Positions 51,310-59,172 of a DNA stretch of 64,000 nucleotides are shown piece by piece. Where the stretch lies: the NCBI RefSeq assembly GCF_026340305.1, contig NZ_JAPEPI010000002.1:3162001-3226000 (forward strand), written 5' to 3'. The translations under genes and the position numbers were made by a program. Positions within the stretch are counted from its first letter, which is position 1. Every line of letters begins with the position of its first letter. The stretch is from Streptomyces sp. NBC_01381 (GTDB taxonomy: Bacteria; Actinomycetota; Actinomycetes; Streptomycetales; Streptomycetaceae). The notes below the pieces were generated by a model. The model had not been told where the DNA came from, ran no database searches, and saw only the letters and a list, made by a program, of their open reading frames with translations.

Positions 51310-51548
51310 CCGGTATCCCCCCGATCACCCAGAGCAACCACCGTACGGCTGAGTGGGGTGGGGAGGGAATACGTAGGGGGCGCCGCCCGGGCATATGACC
51401 TTCGGCTATGCACTCCCTCTCTGCGCGGTGCGCTCCCGGCGTGCGAGCAATTCCCGACAACCCCTCCCCGGCAATCCGATGGGCTGCCATCCTGGACGGG
51501 CCGGCACACGGGGCGAGTCTCAACCCCGAGACGGCATCGGGGGATCAC
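51310..51548. promoter_or_regulatory. Divergent promoter region of the two operons
   Basis: 239 bases between the CHAT start and the 46-aa gene. GCATA (51401-51405) and TATGC form a weak inverted repeat around the AT-rich centre. CCCCGA (51524-51529) pairs with TCGGGG (51537-51542), covering the G-run that is the only ribosome site of the 46-aa gene, so that start may be occluded in mRNA. No canonical -35/-10 found. Confidence 0.5.
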
Positions 51549-51689
51549 ATGGCCCAGCCAAGCCGAGCATTCACCGTGCTCATGCCAGTGTCGCCTTTCC
51601 ATGGGGGCCCGACGGCCTGGGCCAAGCCGGTGGTGATCGCCGCGTTCGTATGGCTCGTCCTGCGCATCCTGATCTCCGCGGGGAGGTGA
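51549..51689 (+). CDS. 46-aa single-pass membrane protein
   Basis: MAQPSRAFTVLMPVSPFHGG then one membrane helix (WAKPVVIAAFVWLVLRILIS) and AGR. Its stop is 4 bases before the GTPase ATG, so it heads the rightward operon. Codon bias is normal. A membrane anchor or holin-like component is possible; no family recognised. Confidence 0.65.
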   Translation: MAQPSRAFTVLMPVSPFHGGPTAWAKPVVIAAFVWLVLRILISAGR

Positions 51690-51693
51690 GGGC

Positions 51694-53406
51694 ATGTCGG
51701 ACCTGCCGGACCCCGCGTCGCCCCATGGCGAGGTATTCGACCGGATCGCCCGGGCCGTGGGCCCCGCCGATCCGGCGGCCGGGGACCTGCCGTCCGTGGT
51801 GCGCGCCGCGCGGGCCCGCTTGGCGCAGCCGATGCGGGTGGCGGTGGCCGGACAGATCAAGCGCGGCAAGTCGACGCTGGTGAACGCTCTGCTCGGCGAG
51901 GAAGTCTCCGACACCGGGCAGTTGGAGCTGACGTTCAACGTCTGCGAGTTCCACCATGCCGAACGCCGTTCACTGCTCGTCCACTTCAAGGACGGCCGGA
52001 CGCCGGAGGAGTGGGCTCCCGAAGCGCTTTCCCGGTTGACCGTGCGCGACCCGGGTGGCCTTCGCCTGTTGCGCTCCGTGCGGAAGGTGGAGGTGGGTCG
52101 GCCCAGCGCGCTGCTGCGCCGCTTCCGGCTCGTGGACACCCCCGGCCTGGGCAGCGTGCATGGAACCGACGCCGAGAACACCCTCGCCTTTCTTGGCATC
52201 GACGATCCCTCGGAGCGCGACGACGCCGCCCAGGTACTCAAAGAACTGGGCCAGGACGCCCGTTCGGTGCACGCCGAGAGCGCCGCCGAGATGGACCGGG
52301 CCGACGCCGTCGTCTTCGTCTTCAGCCGGGGCCTTGGCCGCGCCGACCAGCAGGCGGTGGACTCCTTCGCCGGGTCCTACGGCGAGGTGGTCAGCCCGCT
52401 GAAGGCGTTCGGCGTGCTCTCGCGCAGCGATCAGTACTGGCCCCCCGTGGGCGAGACGGGTCCTGACGGCATGCCCCTCGATCCGTACGGCTACGACCCG
52501 ATGGCAACCGCCCGCCGCATCGCCGACTCCTACCTGGAACGGCCCTCCGTCCAGCGGGTGTTCCGCACCGTCGTCCCGGTCGCGGGCCTGCTCGGGGCCG
52601 GGGCGCAGTGCATGCCGTCCAACGGCTTCGGCCCCCTTGCCGACCTGGCGAAGGTGGCGCCGCGCAGGCTGGCGGACCGTATGGAAGACGTCAATCTCTT
52701 CTGCGGACGCGAGTATCCGGACCTGCCCGTCCCCGCCCAGGTCCGCGCCACGCTGGTGGACCGGCTGGGGGCCTGGGGAGTGTTCCTGGCTTGCGCATTC
52801 CTTCGGGACGGTCTTGGCGAGGACGCGGTACGCCAGAAGCTGCTGGAGCACAGCGGGGTGCCCGAGCTGAGAGGGCTGGTCCTGCGGCATTTCGGCAACC
52901 GGGCAGCGCTGATCAAGCTGGACCACGGCCAGCGGGAGATCGCCGACGAGGTGGCCCGGCTGCGGGCCGCCGCCCAGCGCGACGGGCGGCGGCCGCCCGC
53001 GGTGGCGGACCAGGTCGCGGACCTGCTGGAGAGCATGCGAGTGACCGACCGCGGGCCCTCCGAACTCGCCGCGCTGGGTTCGCATTACCGCGGTCGGCTG
53101 AGCCTGACGGCGCAGGAGGAGTCCCAGCTGCTCGCGGTCACCGGGGAGCTGGGAACCAGCTGCGCCGCCCGGCTCGGCCTGGCGCCCGGCACCCCCGTGG
53201 ACGTGCTCCTTGCGACGGCCCGCCGCTACGCAGGCCACTGGGCCGCGCGCGCCGGCGATCCGTTGCTCGACCGGCCCACGCTCAGTGTGGCGAGGGTGGT
53301 GCTGCGCTCCTACGAACGTGTAGCGGACCTCGTCGGCCGCGCACAGGCGCTGCTGTACGGGGACGACGCTTCGATCGGGCGGGATGGTGGAGGGAGTAAC
53401 CCATGA
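51694..53406 (+). CDS. Dynamin-like GTPase, 570 aa
   Basis: P-loop VAGQIKRGKSTLVNALLGEE with GQIKRGKS at 53-60, G3 FRLVDTPGLGSVHG with DTPG at 148-151, G4-like VLSRSDQ at 231-237. A C-terminal helical part without clear membrane segment (LRAAAQRDGRRPPAVADQVA, DLLESMRV). The GxxKRGKST form is that of the YfjP/dynamin-like N-terminal family. Its stop overlaps the ATG of the C39-like gene by 4 bases (ATGA). Likely forms a pair with the 720-aa GTPase, as bacterial dynamins often come in twos. Confidence 0.9.
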   Translation: MSDLPDPASPHGEVFDRIARAVGPADPAAGDLPSVVRAARARLAQPMRVAVAGQIKRGKSTLVNALLGEEVSDTGQLELTFNVCEFHHAERRSLLVHFKDGRTPEEWAPEALSRLTVRDPGGLRLLRSVRKVEVGRPSALLRRFRLVDTPGLGSVHGTDAENTLAFLGIDDPSERDDAAQVLKELGQDARSVHAESAAEMDRADAVVFVFSRGLGRADQQAVDSFAGSYGEVVSPLKAFGVLSRSDQYWPPVGETGPDGMPLDPYGYDPMATARRIADSYLERPSVQRVFRTVVPVAGLLGAGAQCMPSNGFGPLADLAKVAPRRLADRMEDVNLFCGREYPDLPVPAQVRATLVDRLGAWGVFLACAFLRDGLGEDAVRQKLLEHSGVPELRGLVLRHFGNRAALIKLDHGQREIADEVARLRAAAQRDGRRPPAVADQVADLLESMRVTDRGPSELAALGSHYRGRLSLTAQEESQLLAVTGELGTSCAARLGLAPGTPVDVLLATARRYAGHWAARAGDPLLDRPTLSVARVVLRSYERVADLVGRAQALLYGDDASIGRDGGGSNP

Positions 53407-54170
53407 GCTGGGATCCGTACGACCCAGGCGCTGAGCCCGGCATCGACCCAGGGGTGGATCCGCTGCCTGGCGACGAGCCGACGGACCTGGCTGATCCGGC
53501 CCACCCCTTCGACGCCCCGGCGGCGGCCGTGGACGCCGGTCCCTCTCCCGACGCCGACTCCGGCCTACCGAACTTCGACCCCGCCCAGAGTGATCCCAAC
53601 GCCGTCCTCGGCAACCCGGGCGAGGCGATGGGGGTGTGGCAGCAGCACCAAGGCGAGGGCGCCTGTGCCATCGGCGCCCAGGGCATGGTCCTGGAGTACC
53701 TGACGGGCCAGCGGATCAGCGAGGAGGAACTCACGGCCGAGGCCGCGGCCGAAGACGGCTTCGACGGAACGGGTACCGCACCGGACGACCTGGGGAACCT
53801 GCTGGAGCGGCACGGGGTCCCGGTGCAGCAGGTGGAAGACGCGTCCCTGGAGCAGTTGGAAGGGGTGCTTGCGGAGGGCGAGGCCGCCATCGTCGGTCTG
53901 GACGCGGACGAGATCTGGGCGCCTGGACACGATGCGGGTGACGACACGGTGGGCGACTTGCCGGGGATTCCGGGGCAGGGCGCCAATCACGCCGTGTGGG
54001 TCACCGGCATCGACCACAGCGACCCGGAACACCCGATGGTGGTCCTCAACGACTCGGGCCACCCCGAGGGCCAAGGCCTGCAGGTGCCGTTGGAGGAGTT
54101 CATGGGCGCCTGGCAGGATTCCGGCAACCTCCTCGTCGCCGCGGGCTCCTCACAGGGGGTGCGCGCATGA
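53403..54170 (+). CDS. C39-like cysteine peptidase, non-secreted
   Basis: 255 aa. An acidic, Pro/Asp-rich first 60 residues (DPYDPGAEPGIDPGVDPLPG) then a papain-like C39 domain: Q83/C88 in QGEGACAIGAQGMV, H196 in GANHAVWVTGID, N216 or D217 in VVLNDSGHPEG. All positions of a catalytic triad plus oxyanion Gln are present. No signal peptide. C39 enzymes cleave after GG motifs or process leader peptides; here a partner in the operon could be the substrate. ATGA overlaps on both sides show tight coupling. Confidence 0.85.
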   Translation: MSWDPYDPGAEPGIDPGVDPLPGDEPTDLADPAHPFDAPAAAVDAGPSPDADSGLPNFDPAQSDPNAVLGNPGEAMGVWQQHQGEGACAIGAQGMVLEYLTGQRISEEELTAEAAAEDGFDGTGTAPDDLGNLLERHGVPVQQVEDASLEQLEGVLAEGEAAIVGLDADEIWAPGHDAGDDTVGDLPGIPGQGANHAVWVTGIDHSDPEHPMVVLNDSGHPEGQGLQVPLEEFMGAWQDSGNLLVAAGSSQGVRA

Positions 54171-54580
54171 CGGGGACAGACGGGAAGACACAGCGACCGG
54201 CCTCGCCACCGCCGGTCCCGGCGTCCGCGGCACCGCTCATCACACTGTTGGACCGGCTTGCCGATCTGACCACGGCACCCGATCCGCCCGACGGCCCGGT
54301 GTTGGACTGGGTACGGCGCAGCGTCCTGGACGCGCTGGCCGCGTCCGGCGTCGTCCCCGTCGAGGACTGCGGCCCCGTGGACCCCGCCCGGCACCGCGTG
54401 GTGGCCACCCGTGACGACCCCACGCAACTGCGGTGCGATGCCATCGCCGAGACGGTGCGGCCCGGCTACCTCTGGGGCGAGGCGCTGCTGCGCCCCCAGG
54501 AAGTCGTCGCCTACGTACGGCCCGGCACGTCAGAGGCGAGTGAGGAAGGCGGCACGCCAGATGACCCATGCAACAGATGA
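54167..54580 (+). CDS. GrpE-like nucleotide-exchange factor (short)
   Basis: 137 aa. The C-terminal 60 residues match the GrpE beta domain: SGVVPVEDCGPVDPARHRVV then IAETVRPGYLWGEALLRPQE and VVAYVRPG (GrpE has FDP..HEAV ... V..GY.L..R.LRPA.V.V). The long N-terminal coiled coil of canonical GrpE is reduced to one helix (ASAAPLITLLDRLADLTTAP). It would release ADP from the Hsp70 encoded three genes later. Overlaps both neighbours (4 and 20 bases). Confidence 0.85.
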   Translation: MTGTDGKTQRPASPPPVPASAAPLITLLDRLADLTTAPDPPDGPVLDWVRRSVLDALAASGVVPVEDCGPVDPARHRVVATRDDPTQLRCDAIAETVRPGYLWGEALLRPQEVVAYVRPGTSEASEEGGTPDDPCNR

Positions 54581-55130
54581 TCTCGAATCCCCGCGCTCCG
54601 AAGCGCTGTGCCGGGAGTTCCGCCGCTCTCGGGCCTTCCGCCAGCTCGTCCCCATGGAAGCGGGCATCGGCTGGCCGCTGCCCGTGCCGGTCGTCCAGGA
54701 CGGCGTGCCCCAGGTCTATGCCCGCCTGCCGCTGTTCGCCCTGCGCTCCGATCCGGCCGGTGGCGCCGACATCTTCCCGCCGTTCGCCACCGCGGCGCTC
54801 AACTGGTCCACGCAGCGCCTGGTCGAGTACTCCGATCTGCGCTTCAAGGAGCCGCACCGGCCGCGGGCGGAGTGGGCCCGCCCGATCGGCCGCTTCCCTC
54901 ATCCCGCGGTCGCAGGGCTGACCACCGAGGCCTACCGGGACCTTCGCTCACGTCTGTTCCACCTCTACGACGAGCTGTTCGATGGGCTCGCGCGCGGGCG
55001 CCTGCCCGGCAGCGAGTGGTCCGGGCAGTTCAGCAACCTGCTGAACCTGCTGATGGAACCATCACTGCTGCCCTACTACCGGCAGCTTGCCCCCAAATTT
55101 CTGCGCCGGCATTTGCCCGACGAAGGGTGA
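54561..55130 (+). CDS. 189-aa helical protein of unknown function
   Basis: The frame starts within the last 20 bases of the GrpE gene. Mostly helical and Arg/Phe/Trp rich (ALCREFRRSRAFRQLVPMEA, EYSDLRFKEPHRPRAEWARP, SGQFSNLLNLLMEPSLLPYY). No motif recognised. Placement between GrpE and the second GTPase suggests a structural adaptor between Hsp70 and GTPase modules. Confidence 0.75.
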   Translation: MTHATDDLESPRSEALCREFRRSRAFRQLVPMEAGIGWPLPVPVVQDGVPQVYARLPLFALRSDPAGGADIFPPFATAALNWSTQRLVEYSDLRFKEPHRPRAEWARPIGRFPHPAVAGLTTEAYRDLRSRLFHLYDELFDGLARGRLPGSEWSGQFSNLLNLLMEPSLLPYYRQLAPKFLRRHLPDEG

Positions 55131-55136
55131 ACCACC

Positions 55137-57299
55137 ATGCAGGACAACGCCTTCAGCCGCCTGCGTTCAGACGTTCTGGCCACCTTCCCGCAGCTCACCG
55201 AGGAGCTTTCCGGTGAGCTGGGGCCCCGGCAGCGAGAGCTCCTGGACCAGTCCAAGGCCCGTCTGGAGCAAGGCACGTGTCATGTCGTCGTCGCCGGTGA
55301 GTACAAGCGTGGCAAGTCCACGCTGCTCAACGCCCTGGTGGAACGGCCCGGTCTGTTCCCCGTGGATGTGGACGTGGCCACCTGTGTGGTGTCCACCCTC
55401 GCCTGGGGCCCCGACGAGCGAGCCGTGGTTCACCTCAGCTCCCCGGACACCGGACGGGGAGCGACCCAGCAGCTGGAGGTCGGCCTGGACCGCCTGCCGG
55501 AGTTCGTCACCGAGCAAGGCAACCCCCGTAACCACAAGCGGGTCCAACTGGTGGAGATCCATGCCCCGGTGCCGGAGCTGGAGACCGGACTCGTGCTGAT
55601 CGATACGCCGGGCGTCGGCAGCGTCAACCCCGAACACACCGCAGCCACCCATTCCTTCCTGGATCGGGCCGACGGCCTGGTCTTCGTCTGCGACGCCATC
55701 GAACCCCTGGCCACCTACGAACTGGACTTCCTGGGGCGGGCATTGGAGAAGTGCGAGGTGGTGATCACCACGGTCACCAAGACCGACAAGGTCAGGGACG
55801 CCTACCCCGTGGTCGCCGGTGCCCGCGAGAAGATCTCCGGGCGCACCGGCCGCCCCGCCGACAGCCTGGTGATCGTCCCTGTCTCCGCCTTTCGCAAGCT
55901 CAAGTGGCTGAGGGACCGCACCGAAGATCAACTCCTCGCCGATTCCGGCTTCCCGGAGCTCGACCACGCGCTCTGGGAAGGGCTGGCCACCACCAGCGGC
56001 GCGGTCCAGCTGCGACGGGCCCTGGACGGGCTGTGCGACGCCGTGGCAACGGCGGGCTCTCCGCTGGTCAACGAATTGGCGGCGCTGGAGACGGATGAGT
56101 CCCTGGAGCGCATCCGTCGTGAGGTGGCGGAAACCACCGCCAGGCTCGGAGAGCTGTCCGCGAGCGGCGCCGAGTGGCGCAACGAATTGCGCCGGCGCTT
56201 CGACCTCGGCACCCGGCCCACCCGGAGCGCGCTGCAGGGCGCCTTCGACACGGCGTTGCGCCAGTACCAGGAGAAGGTGACCGCGGGGGCCGACCCCGGG
56301 GCCGACGAACTGGTCGGCGAGGTGGCGTCCGACATGCTCAAGGCCCTTACCACCGCCCACGACCAGCTGGCCGCGACAGCGGTGGAAATCATGAGGGAAT
56401 TCGCCGAGCGCACCAGCCTGCAACTCACCTCACCCGAAGTGTCCAAGCCGCCCTTCACACCTGCCATCGCGGTGCCCACCGTCCCGCTCAATGTCCGCCC
56501 AGCCCGGTTCTTCGACCAGTTCCGGGCCAGCTGGTCCACCGGGATGGCCGGCATGGGCGCGGGCGGTGTCGTCGCACTCGTGGAACCCTTCAGCGGCATC
56601 GCGTTGCTCCTGGGGCTGGGAACGATGGGGTTCGTGCACGGTGTCCGCAACCATCGGCAGGATCTGCGCGAGCGCGCCGGCCGGGAACGCGCGGCGCGGC
56701 TGATCCAGTTGGTGAGCCAAGAGTTCGCCGCGAGTCGCCGGCACGCCACGGAGTCCTTCAACCAGACCTACGCGGACTTCACCCAGTCCCTGATCGCGGA
56801 GCTGAACGCCCAGCTCTCGGCCCAGCAGGAGTCGCTGACGGAATCCGGCCGCCGGCTCCAGGCGGTGACCGGGCAGACCAAAGCAGACTTGGCCAGGCGT
56901 CGCGGCGAGCTGCAGGCCCGACAGCAGAGGTACCGCCGCTTACAGGGCGAGCTCGACCGGCTGCGCGCCCGCGTGGAGCGACTGGCCACGCTGACGCCCC
57001 GGCCCGCCCCCCGGCCGGAGCCACCCGTCAGGCCCGGAGTGGCCCCGGCGAAGGACATCGCCGCGGACCTGGCCATCGGGGCCGTGACCGAAGTCGCCCT
57101 GGGCGCCGCCTTGACCCACCCCACCCTCGACATGGCCAAGGACACGGCGACCGCCGACGCCCCGGCCGCGGACATCACCCCGCAGGACTCGGCCACCACC
57201 GGGTTGACCACGGCTGCGGCCCACGACACCGATGCCGAGGGCGGGACAGCACTCGAGCTGGACGCTTCCTTCGACCCCGACCAGTTCGACGCACCATGA
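55137..57299 (+). CDS. Dynamin-like GTPase with membrane hairpin, 720 aa
   Basis: P-loop VAGEYKRGKSTLLNALVERP with GEYKRGKS at 54-61, DTPG at 156-159, TKTD at 214-217, all canonical. Helical stalk (300-450), a hydrophobic hairpin MAGMGAGGVVALVEPFSGIA then LLLGLGTMGFVHG at 470-502 able to insert in the membrane, a coiled coil (LARRRGELQARQQRYRRLQG, ELDRLRARVERLA) at 590-650, then a Thr/Asp/Pro tail. Architecture of a membrane-remodelling bacterial dynamin. The Hsp70 ATG overlaps its stop (ATGA). Confidence 0.92.
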   Translation: MQDNAFSRLRSDVLATFPQLTEELSGELGPRQRELLDQSKARLEQGTCHVVVAGEYKRGKSTLLNALVERPGLFPVDVDVATCVVSTLAWGPDERAVVHLSSPDTGRGATQQLEVGLDRLPEFVTEQGNPRNHKRVQLVEIHAPVPELETGLVLIDTPGVGSVNPEHTAATHSFLDRADGLVFVCDAIEPLATYELDFLGRALEKCEVVITTVTKTDKVRDAYPVVAGAREKISGRTGRPADSLVIVPVSAFRKLKWLRDRTEDQLLADSGFPELDHALWEGLATTSGAVQLRRALDGLCDAVATAGSPLVNELAALETDESLERIRREVAETTARLGELSASGAEWRNELRRRFDLGTRPTRSALQGAFDTALRQYQEKVTAGADPGADELVGEVASDMLKALTTAHDQLAATAVEIMREFAERTSLQLTSPEVSKPPFTPAIAVPTVPLNVRPARFFDQFRASWSTGMAGMGAGGVVALVEPFSGIALLLGLGTMGFVHGVRNHRQDLRERAGRERAARLIQLVSQEFAASRRHATESFNQTYADFTQSLIAELNAQLSAQQESLTESGRRLQAVTGQTKADLARRRGELQARQQRYRRLQGELDRLRARVERLATLTPRPAPRPEPPVRPGVAPAKDIAADLAIGAVTEVALGAALTHPTLDMAKDTATADAPAADITPQDSATTGLTTAAAHDTDAEGGTALELDASFDPDQFDAP

Positions 57300-58549
57300 C
57301 CAGCGACGATGCCGGGACCGGGCCGGTCTACGGCATCGATTTCGGCACCTGGACCTCTGCCCTGGTGATCCTGCGCCGGGGACATCCGCCGCTGCCGGTG
57401 CGCGATCCCGTGAGCCCGTACGGTGCCACTTCGGTACGCAGCGCCGTGTGCCTGCTCCCCGACGGTTCGACCGTGGTGGGCCAGGCCGCCCAGAACTCAC
57501 GCCTGCAACGTCCCGAGCGGTTTCGGGCGGAGTTCAAGAGGGAGTTCGGCGAGGCGTTCCCGCACCGGCTGGGCGAGCGCCTGTTCACCACGGTGCAGCT
57601 GACGACGTACGTACTCGGTTTCCTGGTGGAGCAGGCCAGGGCCGCCGTCAATTCCGCACCCTCCCGCGTGGTGATCACCGTGCCGGCCACCTGGGAGGGC
57701 AACCGGCGCGAGCTCATGCTGACGGCCGCTGAGGCGGCAGGGCTGCCCCCGGAGATCGTCGAAGTGCACACCGAGCCGGTGGCCGCCACGGTGTATGCCC
57801 TGCACGACCACGGTATGGACCGTGATCGCACGGTCCTCGTCTACGACCTGGGCGGCGGCACGTTCGATCTGGCCGTGGCCCAGGGCAGCACGGAGGGCTT
57901 CACCGTGCTCGGTTCGCCCGGCGGCCTTGCCGACGTGGGAGGCCTTGCCATCGACCGAGCCGTGCTGGCCATGGTCCAGGAGCGCTGTCCCGAGGCGGTG
58001 GCTGAGCTGCGGCAGGCCGCCGCAGGCTCCAACGAATCCGGGACACTGCGACGCGCGATCCTGCTGGCGGAGGCATGCACCACCTTCAAGCATCAGCTGT
58101 CCGTCTCCTCTGAGCACTCCGATCTCCTGACGATGCTGGATCCTCCGGTCGAGGTCACCTTGACGCAGAACGACTTGAGAGAGGCCATCCGCCCTCTGCT
58201 GTCCGACACGGTCGAGGAGTGTGAACGAGTACTGCGGATGCACGGTCTGGAATGGGGGGACCTCGACTTGATCGTCCCCGTGGGCGGTAGCTCCCGGCTT
58301 CCCATGGTCGGCGACCTGCTGGCCGAGCGCTCGGGGCAACCGGTGCTCACCGTCTCCGAGCCCGAGCTTGCCGTGGCCACGGGTGCCGCCTGGCTTGCCT
58401 GGGGCACCGCTCCGGTACGGGTGGCCGGCGCGCCACCGTCTCCGGACGACGCCCCGAAGAGACACCAACTGCCGCCCAAGGTCACGGCGTTGCTGGACGC
58501 CGGTCTCACCGGCCGGATGGTGCGGGAGGCGATGCGCCATGCCAGGTGA
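57296..58549 (+). CDS. Hsp70-type ATPase lacking a substrate-binding domain
   Basis: 417 aa. Nucleotide-binding domain only: phosphate-1 YGIDFGTWTSALVIL at 12-26 (W in place of the second T), phosphate-2 LVYDLGGGTFDLAVA at 181-195, adenosine VGGSSRLPMVGDLLA at 329-343, and a hinge RVVITVPATWEGNRREL. After residue 365 only a 50-residue tail follows, without the beta-sandwich and lid of DnaK. So it is a nucleotide-dependent switch rather than a chaperone, fitting with the upstream GrpE-like factor. ATG inside the GTPase stop; its own stop lies inside the YbjN-like gene. Confidence 0.92.
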   Translation: MTSDDAGTGPVYGIDFGTWTSALVILRRGHPPLPVRDPVSPYGATSVRSAVCLLPDGSTVVGQAAQNSRLQRPERFRAEFKREFGEAFPHRLGERLFTTVQLTTYVLGFLVEQARAAVNSAPSRVVITVPATWEGNRRELMLTAAEAAGLPPEIVEVHTEPVAATVYALHDHGMDRDRTVLVYDLGGGTFDLAVAQGSTEGFTVLGSPGGLADVGGLAIDRAVLAMVQERCPEAVAELRQAAAGSNESGTLRRAILLAEACTTFKHQLSVSSEHSDLLTMLDPPVEVTLTQNDLREAIRPLLSDTVEECERVLRMHGLEWGDLDLIVPVGGSSRLPMVGDLLAERSGQPVLTVSEPELAVATGAAWLAWGTAPVRVAGAPPSPDDAPKRHQLPPKVTALLDAGLTGRMVREAMRHAR

Positions 58550-59000
58550 CCGGGTTCCAGAGAAACCACTCGAGCTGGCTGTGCACTGGCGGCAGCTGGT
58601 CAACGACTGGGTGACCCGGCAGCGCCGCCCCTACGAGGTCGACGCGTCCTCGGTCAGCCTTGAGCTCGAGCATCCCGAGGCCGAGCGGAAGATCCGGCTC
58701 GTGTTCACCGTCACCAGCAACGACATGCTGCTGGTGATGGTCACCGACGACCGCTACCTCACGGAGGACCAACTGGCCCTGGCCGCCGCGGCGGCCAACG
58801 CCTGGAACATCGAGCAGCTTGCTCCCATGCTGTCCGTCTGCAATCTCGACAGCTCCGAGCAGCCGCCTTACCTCATGGGAATCCAAACCCTCCCGCTCGC
58901 CTGCTGGGCGACCCGGAGCTCGTTCAGGACCATGGCCGACCAGTGGCTCCACGCATCCCGTGGCCTCTTCACGTGGTGCCACCGAAGTTGCCGCCTGTGA
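58539..59000 (+). CDS. YbjN-like (type III chaperone-fold) protein
   Basis: 153 aa. The motif RPYEVDASSVSLELEHPEAE, RLVFTVTSNDMLLVMVTDDR, AAAANAWNIEQLAPMLSV resembles the YbjN fold found as partner of secretion or chaperone systems. The last 20 residues (LHASRGLFTWCHRSCRL) differ from the family's usual end, possibly because the right island boundary lies nearby. Overlaps the Hsp70 gene by 11 bases; last gene of the operon. Confidence 0.75.
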   Translation: MPGDRVPEKPLELAVHWRQLVNDWVTRQRRPYEVDASSVSLELEHPEAERKIRLVFTVTSNDMLLVMVTDDRYLTEDQLALAAAAANAWNIEQLAPMLSVCNLDSSEQPPYLMGIQTLPLACWATRSSFRTMADQWLHASRGLFTWCHRSCRL

Positions 59001-59020
59001 CCCGGATGCCGACGTCTATT

Positions 59021-59062
59021 GAAGAAGCTGCCCATACCGCGTGCGAGAGTCGTGCCTGCCAT
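59021..59062 (-). pseudogene. Tyrosine-integrase start codons, right end
   Basis: ATG GCA GGC ACG ACT CTC GCA CGC GGT ATG GGC AGC TTC TTC AAT reads AGTTLARGMGSFFN, nearly the same as ARQFARGMGSFFK at the left-end integrase. It ends abruptly against the YbjN-like gene. It runs inward from attR, mirroring the left remnant. Confidence 0.7.
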
Positions 59063-59104
59063 GCGACTCTTTCTGTACGAGCCCCGAGGCTGACCCGGGG
59101 ACTC

Positions 59105-59124
59105 TTGCTGACGTTTTGCTGACG
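59105..59124 (-). promoter_or_regulatory. Paired arm-type repeats, right end
   Basis: TTGCTGACG at 59105-59113 and 59116-59124 (11-bp period); read on the minus strand these are GTCAGCAAAACGTCAGCA, the counterpart of GTCAGCAAATGGTCAGCA at 33843. Located 58 bp inside the right core. Confidence 0.55.
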
Positions 59125-59172
59125 CCCGCTAGGACTGCCATGCGTCCTACCTGCATGAATGGCTAGTTGATC

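Noticed and set aside
57296..58549. Housekeeping DnaK
   Set aside because: Lacks the substrate-binding domain; embedded in an accessory operon without dnaJ.
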